From: a virus
Strand: one strand, 5' to 3'
Virus record (IMG/VR): IMGVR_UViG_3300047564_004641
Span: 1-64,000 of that record
DNA: 64,000 nt
The position numbers and the translations under genes are program-made. The notes under the pieces are model-generated. The model ran no database searches and was not told the origin of the DNA. It saw only the letters and a program-made list of their open reading frames with translations. Below, in pieces: positions 41,658 to 49,835 of the stretch (positions within the stretch are counted from its first letter, which is position 1; each line of letters opens with the position of its first letter).

Positions 41658-44606
41658 TTATCCTATTTGAGCAAGTGTTTGTTCCATACTACTATTTACA
41701 TAATCATCTCCACCACCTCCACCAGCAATTATGGTAGAACCTCCACTACCCATAGGAAGTGGTAGATATTCAACTGGACTAGGAACATAAACAACCTCTG
41801 GTTCTGGTCTTTCATAATCAGTATATCCAGAAATTAATTTAAGTTTTTCAATAATTGATGGTGCTTTTGCAACTAGTTGTGCTTTATTTTCTACATTAAT
41901 AATATCTTCAATAAAGTCTCTTCCAAATAAATCTACAGAGTCTTTATCAACTACTTTATACATCTCACCTTTATGAAGTTTTAAAGTCATTCCATCTTTA
42001 TTCGCATATCCAATTCCACCATGAAACTTCGATGCAATTTGAGTTGATCCTCCACCCATAAATTCTTTTAGAAGTCTTCTAACCTTTGCCGATCCAGCAT
42101 AATCTCTTGCGCCAATTGCTCCAGATCCACCCCATTGTGCTCCGGGAATATCAAAAGCAAGTCCGGAATAGTGATATGATCCAGAAGCATGACCTCCAAC
42201 AGGACCATAACCCTTAAATTCTGTAACTTGAATGCCCTTAGATTTAAAGAAATTGTAAGCTCTGACAGCAGTGCTTCTATCTTTAAACGCAATGTGGTCA
42301 TGATAATTATCTGTAGTTCCATGACCCGCTCTATCGAATCTCCCAAATGGAGTATTTGGATCTCCAGTAATGTACTCTACAACTGATCCACCAATACTAC
42401 CTCTTGTTGCACCAGATGGTCCACGCCCCATACCTGCTGCGAGTTCTTGTTGAGAATATCCACCACGCTTAACTTTAGAAAGTGCTGATTTAACTTTTTC
42501 CGGAGTCATTGCGCTTCTTTGACCTGGATAATAAAATTTACCATCTGCATTTGGAAGAGAAGCAAATTCTTGAGATAAACCTTGCATAAATTGTTCGTCA
42601 CTTATTTCTCCCTTCAACCACTTTTCCCCACCCCTTCCTTTAATATTAACATTAATAATAATTTTTTCTTGATTTTCTGGACTATAAAGATCTTTATCTG
42701 GATTAAGACCCGCAGCTCTTGCTCTATTAACAAGATATTGAGGTAATTGTTGATATTTTCCAACTGCTCCAGTAGCTCTCCGTGCAACTTCAGAGATTGT
42801 CATTTTTGTTGCTCCGGGTAAAGTTGTGCTTGGATACATTGCCTCATAATTTCCACCGGATTCCTTTCCAGCAATCAGATCTAATAGTGGACCCCACTGC
42901 CCGCCAGTCATTCCTCCCCCATCAACTCCACCACCACCCTCTTCTTTTAGTGTTGGATCTGTTTTATCTGGTTCTTTTTTCGTAGGTTGTTTTAAATTTA
43001 ATTGCCTCATCAAATCTTGAATGGTTTTATCAACCTGTGGAGTTACAGAATCTTGCAATGACTTTGCAATCACATCGCTATAATCTTCCCCAGATACAAT
43101 GCTCTCAATTTTAACTTCACCACCACCAGCATATCCATAAGTTCCGGTTGCAACTGATTGATTCATCCAGTTATTCACACCAATTCCAGCATTCTTATAG
43201 TCTGCATATGATGGTCTATCTCCCATCAATGGTTTAATTGCAAGAGCAATAAGAGAACCAAGACCAGAAGATTTAGAAAAACCATCATAAGCATTTTTTA
43301 AAACATCAAAAGGACTCATCTTTGTTTTATCTTTTGTTTCTGGGAAAAGTTGTTTTACTTTATTCTCTCCACCAACAGCAGATCCTGGTTTTAATTTTTT
43401 AGGAGTAACAGTAAGTGTTCTAGGAGTTTTCTTTTTCTTAACAGATCTCTTTGCAGGACCACCAACTAATTTTCCTCCGCGAGTTGTTGGTTGCCCTCCA
43501 CCTGCTGCCTTTGCAACTTTACCTTTCTGTGTCTTCTTACCACCAAAGAACAAGTCATATAAAGCACCACCAGCCATATCGCCTAAAGCACCACCAGCAA
43601 GACCCCCGAGAGCAGCAGTAGCAATTGCTAAAGGACCACCAGCAAGACCCAATGCTCCTGCTAATCCAGTACCAATAGAACCTAATATACCAGCACCAAT
43701 TGCCCTAAATGCTGCTCTACCTGGATCTTCTCCAAGAGCCCAAGATAATCCAAAGTCAATTAATGCACCAATAACAGGTATGGGTATTCTTTTTAAGAAT
43801 GGTCTTACAAAGGAAAGAATACCTTTAGTACCTGTAATTTTAGGACCAGTTCCAGGTATTCTGAATTTAAATTTTCCACCAGACCCCGTTGTTACCTTCG
43901 GTTTTGATCCCAACGCAGGTTTTGTTTTTGAAGTAGGACCACCAGAACCTCCAAAATCATCACCCATACTTGCAGCAGACAATGCTGCAATAACAGCAAC
44001 ATCTAGCATCGTGCTTAATGCACCAGCAAACTTATCAAAGTTCTGTGCGAGACCTTCACCACCAAGTTGCTTAGTAAACTTGCGAGTATTATCTACTACA
44101 TCATATGCCTTATCAACAAAAGTCACTAATCCATCTAAAAGTTTTCCTCCCATATCAATGAAGAAATCACTAACTTTAACAATTACAGGTAAGACTTTTA
44201 AAAGTTTTGGAAGATGATCGATTAATCTTACCGCAAGAAATCCTAAAACAGTCTGAACGATGAAGTTTCTAATCCACCCTAAAATACCAACTCCAGGTAA
44301 AGAAGGAACTTTAACACCACTTGGTAATTTTGCTTTTTTATTTTCTAATTCCTTTTCTCTTTGTTCGAATTTCTTCTCTTCTTTTTTTACTCTACCTTTT
44401 TCATTTTCCTTTTTAGAAAGTAATAAAGAATCCTTCAAAAGACTATCAATCTTAATAAACTTTCTTTCAATTTTTAATAAAGGACTTTCAGAAAGTTTAG
44501 TGAAATCTTTTCCAGAAGAAATAAAAGAAGTCTTTATCCTTGGTAAAAATTTGTCTGCTTTAATAATAGCATTATTTGTTTTTTTATAGGGAACTAGGTT
44601 AGCCAT
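41658..44606 (-). CDS. Tail protein with lysozyme-like and M15 peptidase-like domains
   Basis: 982 residues. Residues 1-100 are basic and coiled. About 110-170 is a hydrophobic region (IVQTVLGFLAVRLIDHLPKLL). About 255-370 is a glycine-rich membrane-like stretch (GLAGGPLAIATAALGGLAGG). About 565-710 looks like a muramidase/transglycosylase (LLDLIAGKESGGNYEAM, GAVGKYQQLPQ). About 742-850 resembles an M15 D-Ala-D-Ala peptidase (SGSYHYSGLAFDIPG with the HxxGxAxD type zinc motif). It would locally open peptidoglycan during DNA injection. It resembles the 812-residue protein before it in the hydrophobic domain. Confidence 0.65.
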   Translation of the reverse strand: MANLVPYKKTNNAIIKADKFLPRIKTSFISSGKDFTKLSESPLLKIERKFIKIDSLLKDSLLLSKKENEKGRVKKEEKKFEQREKELENKKAKLPSGVKVPSLPGVGILGWIRNFIVQTVLGFLAVRLIDHLPKLLKVLPVIVKVSDFFIDMGGKLLDGLVTFVDKAYDVVDNTRKFTKQLGGEGLAQNFDKFAGALSTMLDVAVIAALSAASMGDDFGGSGGPTSKTKPALGSKPKVTTGSGGKFKFRIPGTGPKITGTKGILSFVRPFLKRIPIPVIGALIDFGLSWALGEDPGRAAFRAIGAGILGSIGTGLAGALGLAGGPLAIATAALGGLAGGALGDMAGGALYDLFFGGKKTQKGKVAKAAGGGQPTTRGGKLVGGPAKRSVKKKKTPRTLTVTPKKLKPGSAVGGENKVKQLFPETKDKTKMSPFDVLKNAYDGFSKSSGLGSLIALAIKPLMGDRPSYADYKNAGIGVNNWMNQSVATGTYGYAGGGEVKIESIVSGEDYSDVIAKSLQDSVTPQVDKTIQDLMRQLNLKQPTKKEPDKTDPTLKEEGGGGVDGGGMTGGQWGPLLDLIAGKESGGNYEAMYPSTTLPGATKMTISEVARRATGAVGKYQQLPQYLVNRARAAGLNPDKDLYSPENQEKIIINVNIKGRGGEKWLKGEISDEQFMQGLSQEFASLPNADGKFYYPGQRSAMTPEKVKSALSKVKRGGYSQQELAAGMGRGPSGATRGSIGGSVVEYITGDPNTPFGRFDRAGHGTTDNYHDHIAFKDRSTAVRAYNFFKSKGIQVTEFKGYGPVGGHASGSYHYSGLAFDIPGAQWGGSGAIGARDYAGSAKVRRLLKEFMGGGSTQIASKFHGGIGYANKDGMTLKLHKGEMYKVVDKDSVDLFGRDFIEDIINVENKAQLVAKAPSIIEKLKLISGYTDYERPEPEVVYVPSPVEYLPLPMGSGGSTIIAGGGGGDDYVNSSMEQTLAQIG

Positions 44607-47044
44607 TATTTCTTCTTAACCCCCAGTGCTGCTTGTGCGGTTCTTGTCCCCTTCTTATGAGTGGGTGAGAAACTTGGTGGTTTGGAAGGAGATGTAGGTC
44701 TTGCTCCACTACTTCTTCCTCCACCTCCACCACGTCCAATAACATCTGCCTTTGTTCTTGGCTTTGGTAACGGTTTTACTCCTTTCTTTAATTCTGCTTG
44801 TCTTCTTGCAATTGTTGCTTGACTTGCACCTCTTGCTTTTAAAGAAGCAATTGAACCAGCAGATGCTTGCTGATATTTTCTTTGTGCTGCTGCAGCATCA
44901 CTTGCTTTATATGCATTTGGATTTATTGTTCTTCCAATCCTTTCAAAAATATTTGTAGTTCCAGTTCCAGGTTTTGGACCCTGAACGTAAGTTAATTTAC
45001 CACCTTTCATTGCCTTATAACCAACTACATTCTGCCCCTTATCATTCTTTATGATTTGAGATGAAGGTGCATCACCAAAAGATTGCTGCTTCAAACCATA
45101 TCCACCGACCATTTTTGCGCCAGCACCTCTATAAATTCCACTTGGTTTTGATAATCCTCCACCACCACCCATAAGTTGAGATTTAGTTCTTCCAGAACTT
45201 ACTGAAGCACCTGTTATTCCTTGAGCTCTTCTAAAAGCAGAATCACGGGAACCAGAAAATCTTGATTGATACGGAGTGTATCCTGTTCCCGATGCTTTCG
45301 ATTGTCTTGCAAGATAATCTTTTTTAAACTTTTGGTAATTATAATTCTCATCAAATGCTGCTTTTTGATAGAGTGGATTGGTAGGATCACTGAATGCTTT
45401 GCTCCATTCTCTTCTTATTGCATCATCAGAAGATCTTCTCTGCTGACCTCTTTGCATAATTCTATTTCGTTCAGCATTATCTTGTGCTATTCTTCTCTGC
45501 TGCTCTGGCGTAAATTGTGCTTTTCTACTTGCAGAAGAAGGTTTAAATGGAGAAGTTATGCCTGATGCATTTATTCCAATTGGAACACTCAATCCATTTA
45601 TGGATGTTGTTTTTGTTCCTTGACCTACTCTTGATTTACTTTCCTGATGATATCTGCTACCAGTTTTTATTGGTGGTAGCATATTTGGAACTAAAGGTGC
45701 TGCATTTGCTGCTGCCGCTCTTCTTGCAGATTCTCTAGCATATGCACCAGAACCATATCTTGCATCGTATCTTGCTCCAGGTTCACCTCTTCCAATCCAT
45801 CCACCACCCTCAGCATAAGTCATTCCATTTGTTATTTGGGGAACATTAGTTCCTCCCCCAGCAGCATTCATTGCTTCGAAAGTATCAACACCATACTTTT
45901 TAACTGCGCCAGCAGACACAACAAACTCACCATCAGTAAGCATCGCAGGAACTTTATCTCTTCCCTTTGGTCCCTTTACAAGACCACTAAACATCTTTCC
46001 AAAGAAATTACCAAATCCTTTATTCCACCCACCACCAGAAAACCCAGGAACTTTTACATCACCATTAGAAAGTCCTTCAATTGTTTTTGAAGCGCCCATC
46101 GTCAATGCAACATCAGTGCCGATTGCTAATCCTGCACCCAAAAGTTTTCCACCACGACCACCAAGAAATCTACCAAGTCTTCCTGCACCTTTAAGACCTG
46201 CTCGGGCAGCAAGATTTGCAGTGATTGCTCCTAACTTTATTGCACCTTTAATTAATATACTACTTAACTTACCAACAAATCTACCTATACCAGTTCCAAA
46301 TCTCAAATACAATGCCAGTAAAGTAGGCCAATGATCCTTAAAAAATCTAACTAGACTTCTGATTTTCTTTTGATTTTCTGGATTAGCAAACCAATCAATT
46401 AATTTTAATACAATTCTCCCAAGAATAATATTAGTAATAAATTGTACTATTCTATCCCAGATAGATTGAAATGGTTTTGTAATTGCAGATATTGCCTTCT
46501 TGAGACCTTCAATTGGTTTCGATTCTAATTCCTTTTCTCTTGATGATCTTTTTCTACTCTCAGCATCTTTTCTTTCTCTTTCAATTCTATTTCTATTTTC
46601 TCTATTAATAGAAACTAAAGTTGATAATATTGAATCAAGAGTTTGACTGATGCGCGACAAAACATCAGTATCGGATCCTTTTCCTTTAGATACAACTTCA
46701 GTTTGTTTTGGAATTCCTCCAACAGGAACCAACATCAATCGTTGCTGAGTGCCTTTTACTTGTTTTCGTATTCCACCAAGACCAAGACCACTTGCAGTTA
46801 TCTTAGTTTTTTTAATTCGAAATCTTCCTTTTTTTCCTCTCACTCTTTTGAATTCATCCTTCACAAAAGAGAACTCAGTATCACCGATTTTTCTTTTTGA
46901 TGCAGTGACTTCTACTAAAAGTTCTCTTAGGAGTGATTTATAAGTATCATAGTCAAGTTCATCAACTTCATTAGGTTCTAAGGCCAGTAATCTTAAAATT
47001 ACCTCATCTATATTCTCTGTAGGTAAAGTAGGATTACCAGCCAT
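44606..47044 (-). CDS. Tape-measure-like tail protein, 812 aa
   Basis: 812 residues. A basic coiled N-terminus, a hydrophobic helical domain at ~190-330 (IVQFITNIILGRIVLKLIDW, GAIKLGAITANLAARAGL), then GPKGRDKVPAMLTDGEFVVSAGAVKKYG, a motif common near the C-terminal third of phage tape-measure proteins. It comes directly after gp26 and its frameshift extension, the place a tape measure takes after its chaperone. The usual 1.5 angstrom per residue rule would give about 120 nm. A role as tape measure or central hub protein is therefore inferred. Confidence 0.6.
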   Translation of the reverse strand: MAGNPTLPTENIDEVILRLLALEPNEVDELDYDTYKSLLRELLVEVTASKRKIGDTEFSFVKDEFKRVRGKKGRFRIKKTKITASGLGLGGIRKQVKGTQQRLMLVPVGGIPKQTEVVSKGKGSDTDVLSRISQTLDSILSTLVSINRENRNRIERERKDAESRKRSSREKELESKPIEGLKKAISAITKPFQSIWDRIVQFITNIILGRIVLKLIDWFANPENQKKIRSLVRFFKDHWPTLLALYLRFGTGIGRFVGKLSSILIKGAIKLGAITANLAARAGLKGAGRLGRFLGGRGGKLLGAGLAIGTDVALTMGASKTIEGLSNGDVKVPGFSGGGWNKGFGNFFGKMFSGLVKGPKGRDKVPAMLTDGEFVVSAGAVKKYGVDTFEAMNAAGGGTNVPQITNGMTYAEGGGWIGRGEPGARYDARYGSGAYARESARRAAAANAAPLVPNMLPPIKTGSRYHQESKSRVGQGTKTTSINGLSVPIGINASGITSPFKPSSASRKAQFTPEQQRRIAQDNAERNRIMQRGQQRRSSDDAIRREWSKAFSDPTNPLYQKAAFDENYNYQKFKKDYLARQSKASGTGYTPYQSRFSGSRDSAFRRAQGITGASVSSGRTKSQLMGGGGGLSKPSGIYRGAGAKMVGGYGLKQQSFGDAPSSQIIKNDKGQNVVGYKAMKGGKLTYVQGPKPGTGTTNIFERIGRTINPNAYKASDAAAAQRKYQQASAGSIASLKARGASQATIARRQAELKKGVKPLPKPRTKADVIGRGGGGGRSSGARPTSPSKPPSFSPTHKKGTRTAQAALGVKKK

Positions 47045-47227
47045 TACTTTGTTGCTTTTGTTTAAACTCTTCTTCTTCTATATGTTGCTTGAGAAGTTCA
47101 ACATAAATGTCTCTTTCCCAAGGAATCATATTTTCAATTTCCGTCAATGAGTATTTATGATACTGCATCAACGAAAAATTAAGACGAAAATAGTTTTCAA
47201 GATCCATATGGATCAGTGCTATGCGAA
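47034..47227 (-). CDS. -1 frameshift extension of gp26 (63 aa), or separate 57-aa ORF
   Basis: Downstream of the slippery site the -1 frame reads RIALIHMDLENYFRFNLSL ... and stops at 47034 inside the next gene. An ATG at 47207 would give a stand-alone 57-residue protein, but the frame is open back through the slip site, so fusion to gp26 (238 + 63 = 301 residues) is preferred. The extension is helical, acidic at its end (HIEEEEFKQKQQ), and overlaps the tape-measure start by 11 bp, just as the gpT extension of lambda gpGT precedes gpH. Confidence 0.65.
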
Positions 47228-47938
47228 AAAACTTGAGAGACCCTCTAATACGACTTCACTTTCAACTTCTGTCTTTGGATTTTTCACCATAACTTTATGA
47301 GAAAGTTTAGGCATTGTCTCAAAGAACTTTTCAATCTGTTTAAATTGAGTCGTATTCATTTGATCCAAAAACTCCATAAGTTCTTTCTTCGTTACATCTG
47401 CAGCAGACCAAACATCTTCTTCATTATAAATTTTATCTACACATGATGCAACAAGTTCAAAAGATTGTTCCAATGCATTATTGTTGGATAAATCAAAATT
47501 ATTTTTAATGAATTGATCCAATGAAGGATACTTCATTTCCATCATCAAATGAGAATCTAATTTAATTTTATTATTATGATCTTCATTCTTTTGAACTTTG
47601 ATATCATCAACATTAATTTTAATAGGAACTGTAGTCTCCCCATCATCAGGACAGATAATATTAACTTCTATCTCTTCTCCAACGGACTTACCACGAATAT
47701 TTAAAAACAAATATTCAATATCAAATGTTGGAAGAGTTTCTACTTTAATTCCCTTCGTCTCAATACAGTTTTTAATAACCGTCTTTATTGCTGTAGTAAT
47801 CTGTTTCGTATCTTCAGATTCTAGGGCAATGACTAAAAGTTTTTCTTCTTTAACTAAGAATGGACGATACTTAATTGTTTCCCCAGTCGAAGGTAATTCC
47901 AACTCATATGTTGGAGTTGCAATTTTTGGTAAAGGCAT
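47219..47938 (-). CDS. 26: gp26 baseplate hub/tail assembly protein
   Basis: 239 residues of the T4 baseplate protein family (pfam12322): KYRPFLVKEEKLLVIALESEDTKQI at the N-terminus, EVNIICPDDGETTVPIKINVDDI in the middle with a single-cysteine remnant of a zinc-ribbon-like knuckle, and a helical C-terminus. In T4, gp26 takes part in hub assembly. Here it ends with LSSFFA and a slippery run, which strongly suggests a G/GT type tape-measure chaperone. Late motif AATAAATA lies at 47966-47973. Confidence 0.8.
   Translation of the reverse strand: MPLPKIATPTYELELPSTGETIKYRPFLVKEEKLLVIALESEDTKQITTAIKTVIKNCIETKGIKVETLPTFDIEYLFLNIRGKSVGEEIEVNIICPDDGETTVPIKINVDDIKVQKNEDHNNKIKLDSHLMMEMKYPSLDQFIKNNFDLSNNNALEQSFELVASCVDKIYNEEDVWSAADVTKKELMEFLDQMNTTQFKQIEKFFETMPKLSHKVMVKNPKTEVESEVVLEGLSSFFA
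47225..47231 (-). promoter_or_regulatory. Slippery heptamer T TTT TTC for -1 frameshift
   Basis: Minus-strand codons AGT TTT TTC GCA TAG: the heptamer T_TTT_TTC is in the exact X_XXY_YYZ phase, four codons before the end of gp26. A -1 slip avoids the TAG and enters the 63-codon open frame. Confidence 0.65.
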
Positions 47939-47965
47939 AATCTCCTAAAACAATTCAGGTGTGAC

Positions 47966-47973
47966 TATTTATT
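47966..47973 (-). promoter_or_regulatory. Late promoter-like AATAAATA
   Basis: AATAAATA on the minus strand, 28 bp upstream of the gp26 ATG at 47938. Confidence 0.4.
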
Positions 47974-47979
47974 AAAAGA

Positions 47980-48885
47980 TCAAAAGAGGTTTAAAGCACC
48001 GCTATCTGCAGGAACTCCATTTAACTGAAGTTGTCTCTCAGCATCTATTGCACTAGTAATCTCGGATTGAGTAAATGCTGGTTGCCTATTTAATTGATTT
48101 GGAGAAACATTATTTAAAGTATTTGTAACATCTTTAGTAAGTGATGCATCTCCAGTAAATGCATTTTGATCCACACCACTGGAATAAGTAACATCATTTG
48201 GATTAGGAACACCAGTTGCTAGTGATTGTGATGGGTCTCCTGTAGGCGATTTATCCTTCACATTACCCACAAAATACCTATCATAAGTAAAGGAAACAGT
48301 ACACTTTAAAAGTTGAGAACTATCATAAGAAACGGGGATTGAAGTTATAGAAATTGGAAATGCATTTACAAATGTATAAACTAAGGTTTTATTATTAGGA
48401 GAACTTTTTGATCCAAGATCTCTTTCAAATTTAGTAATATAGATTGCACTTGCTTTATAATTTTTTGGGTAATTTACTCTATATGATACGGTATTACTTT
48501 CCCCAAATGATGCTTGTTCTCCGGCAATATACCTCATCCAAATTTCAAATAATCTTATCTGAAGGTAATCTCTATTTACATAAAAAGTAAAATCTGCCCT
48601 ATCATCATATAATCTTCTATATGCATGTCTTTGTGTAACACCAGTAAAATCATTATTTAATTCATGAGTTGTAAGAGATGAACCTGGAAGAGACGCATCA
48701 GAACAAGAAATTGTTAATGTCTCTGTAGTAAAAGGAGATGATCCAGATATTCCATTATATCCAAGCTGCTTGTTTACTTCTGGTGGTATGACAAAATGAC
48801 ATTCAAAATTCGAAGTTAATGCAGGTTGCATTATCTTCGTTTTTAAAAACGATACGTCCCTTACTCTTGGAGTTGGAGCTGGCAT
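47980..48885 (-). CDS. Tail tube/baseplate tube protein (gp54/gp19-like)
   Basis: 301 residues. Residues 10-240 show the tail-tube fold layout (SNFECHFVIPP, TETLTISCSDASLPGSSLTTHEL, ADFTFYVNRDYLQIRLFEIWMRYIAG, SAIYITKFERD, YTFVNAFPISITSIPVSYDSSQLLKCTVSFTYDRYFV), as in gp19 and the gp54/gp48 baseplate-tube initiators. The last ~70 residues are polar and disordered. gp48 is encoded just across the divergent promoter, so gp54 is the best guess. First gene of the long minus-strand tail operon. Confidence 0.65.
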   Translation of the reverse strand: MPAPTPRVRDVSFLKTKIMQPALTSNFECHFVIPPEVNKQLGYNGISGSSPFTTETLTISCSDASLPGSSLTTHELNNDFTGVTQRHAYRRLYDDRADFTFYVNRDYLQIRLFEIWMRYIAGEQASFGESNTVSYRVNYPKNYKASAIYITKFERDLGSKSSPNNKTLVYTFVNAFPISITSIPVSYDSSQLLKCTVSFTYDRYFVGNVKDKSPTGDPSQSLATGVPNPNDVTYSSGVDQNAFTGDASLTKDVTNTLNNVSPNQLNRQPAFTQSEITSAIDAERQLQLNGVPADSGALNLF

Positions 48886-48886
48886 T

Positions 48887-48894
48887 TATAAATA
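48887..48894 (+). promoter_or_regulatory. T4 late promoter TATAAATA (plus)
   Basis: Exact TATAAATA on the plus strand, 30 bp upstream of the gp4 start at 48924. Starts the plus-strand island gp4-gp48-gp53. Confidence 0.7.
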
Positions 48895-48923
48895 TTTTTA
48901 CTGTTATATTATGTATGCTGGAA

Positions 48924-49367
48924 ATGGCAGAAAGTATTAAAAGTATCTACAAACCATCGTATCCAGAAAAATATCAAGGTGACGCAAACAATATTATCTG
49001 CAGAAGCAGTTGGGAACGTAGGTTCTGTTATTGGTGCGACCACAATCCAAGCATAATTTCTTGGGCTTCTGAAGAGTTTTGTATAGGGTATGTGTCTCCG
49101 GTTGATAATAGAGTGCATAGATATTTTCCAGATTACTTAATCAAAGTTAAAGAAGCGTCTGGAAAAATTAAAACTTACGTGATTGAGGTAAAACCGAAAA
49201 AACAAACCGTCCCACCAAAACAAAAGTCAAGAGTAACTAAATCTTATCTGCACGAATGTAAAACTTATGCGGTAAATCAAGCAAAGTGGAAAGCGGCACA
49301 AGAGTGGTGTGCGGATAGAATGTTAGAATTCAAAGTAATCACCGAAGAAGACTTAGGTATTAAGTAA
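48924..49367 (+). CDS. 4: gp4 head completion protein (TnsA-like nuclease fold)
   Basis: 147 residues from the ATG at 48924 (MAESIKSIYKPSYPEKY). Longer frames back to 48819 overlap the divergent gene and its promoter and are rejected; an ATG at 48915 is also possible. Motifs SSWERRFCYWCDHNPSIISWASEEF, RYFPDYLIKV and YVIEVKPKK carry the E...PD...ExK pattern of the TnsA/restriction-nuclease fold typical of T4 gp4 (gp50), which finishes the DNA-filled head before tail joining. Its stop overlaps the next start (TAATG). Confidence 0.85.
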   Translation: MAESIKSIYKPSYPEKYQGDANNIICRSSWERRFCYWCDHNPSIISWASEEFCIGYVSPVDNRVHRYFPDYLIKVKEASGKIKTYVIEVKPKKQTVPPKQKSRVTKSYLHECKTYAVNQAKWKAAQEWCADRMLEFKVITEEDLGIK

Positions 49368-49756
49368 TGGCAGAAGGTTTTGGAAAGTACGTAGGAACTG
49401 GAACAGTAAGAACAAAAGAACTCTTAAAAAAAGTAGAGCAATTGGGAAGTGGAGATCCAGAAGATATCATGTTAATTATTATGGATATCTTCAAAGAAGA
49501 AGTTCTATATCCAGAACCAGGAAAGTTTTATACTTTCATCTATAACCCAAAAACACCAGATATTGAATACGATCAACATCCATTAATTGCTTGCACTGAA
49601 CTTTATGGATGGGGATTTAAAGGATTTAATTTTCACTGGAGACAGGCAAGACAATATACTTGGGAGGAAGTTATCGGAAAACTTCACGTCGTTAAGTATA
49701 ACGAGTTGGACGAATTAGTCTCATTGCAATATGGAAAATTCCGTCTAAATAAATAA
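49367..49756 (+). CDS. Conserved cyanophage protein, 129 aa, between gp4 and gp48
   Basis: 129 residues. Helical N-terminus (VRTKELLKKVEQL, EDIMLIIMDIFKEEVLYPEPGKFYTFIYNPKTP), then GWGFKGFNFHWRQARQYTWEEV and a short C-terminal strand. ATG shares its A with the gp4 stop. The aromatic GFNFHWRQARQYT segment looks like a baseplate-associated motif. A structural or assembly role is likely from context, no family recognised. Confidence 0.65.
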   Translation: MAEGFGKYVGTGTVRTKELLKKVEQLGSGDPEDIMLIIMDIFKEEVLYPEPGKFYTFIYNPKTPDIEYDQHPLIACTELYGWGFKGFNFHWRQARQYTWEEVIGKLHVVKYNELDELVSLQYGKFRLNK

Positions 49757-49768
49757 AAGTCCTCTCCA

Positions 49769-49776
49769 TATAAATG
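49769..49776 (+). promoter_or_regulatory. Late promoter TATAAATG (plus)
   Basis: TATAAATG on the plus strand 59 bp upstream of gp48, one base from the consensus. Confidence 0.45.
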
Positions 49777-49835
49777 TCTCATACTCTACAAAAAATTGAG
49801 ATCTTTAATCCTTCAGAAATTTGGAGGAGAGGTTG

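Noticed and set aside
44752-46943. Plus-strand frames opposite the tape-measure-like gene
   Set aside because: Low-complexity Leu/Phe/Ser compositions without start signals; they mirror the minus-strand coding bias.
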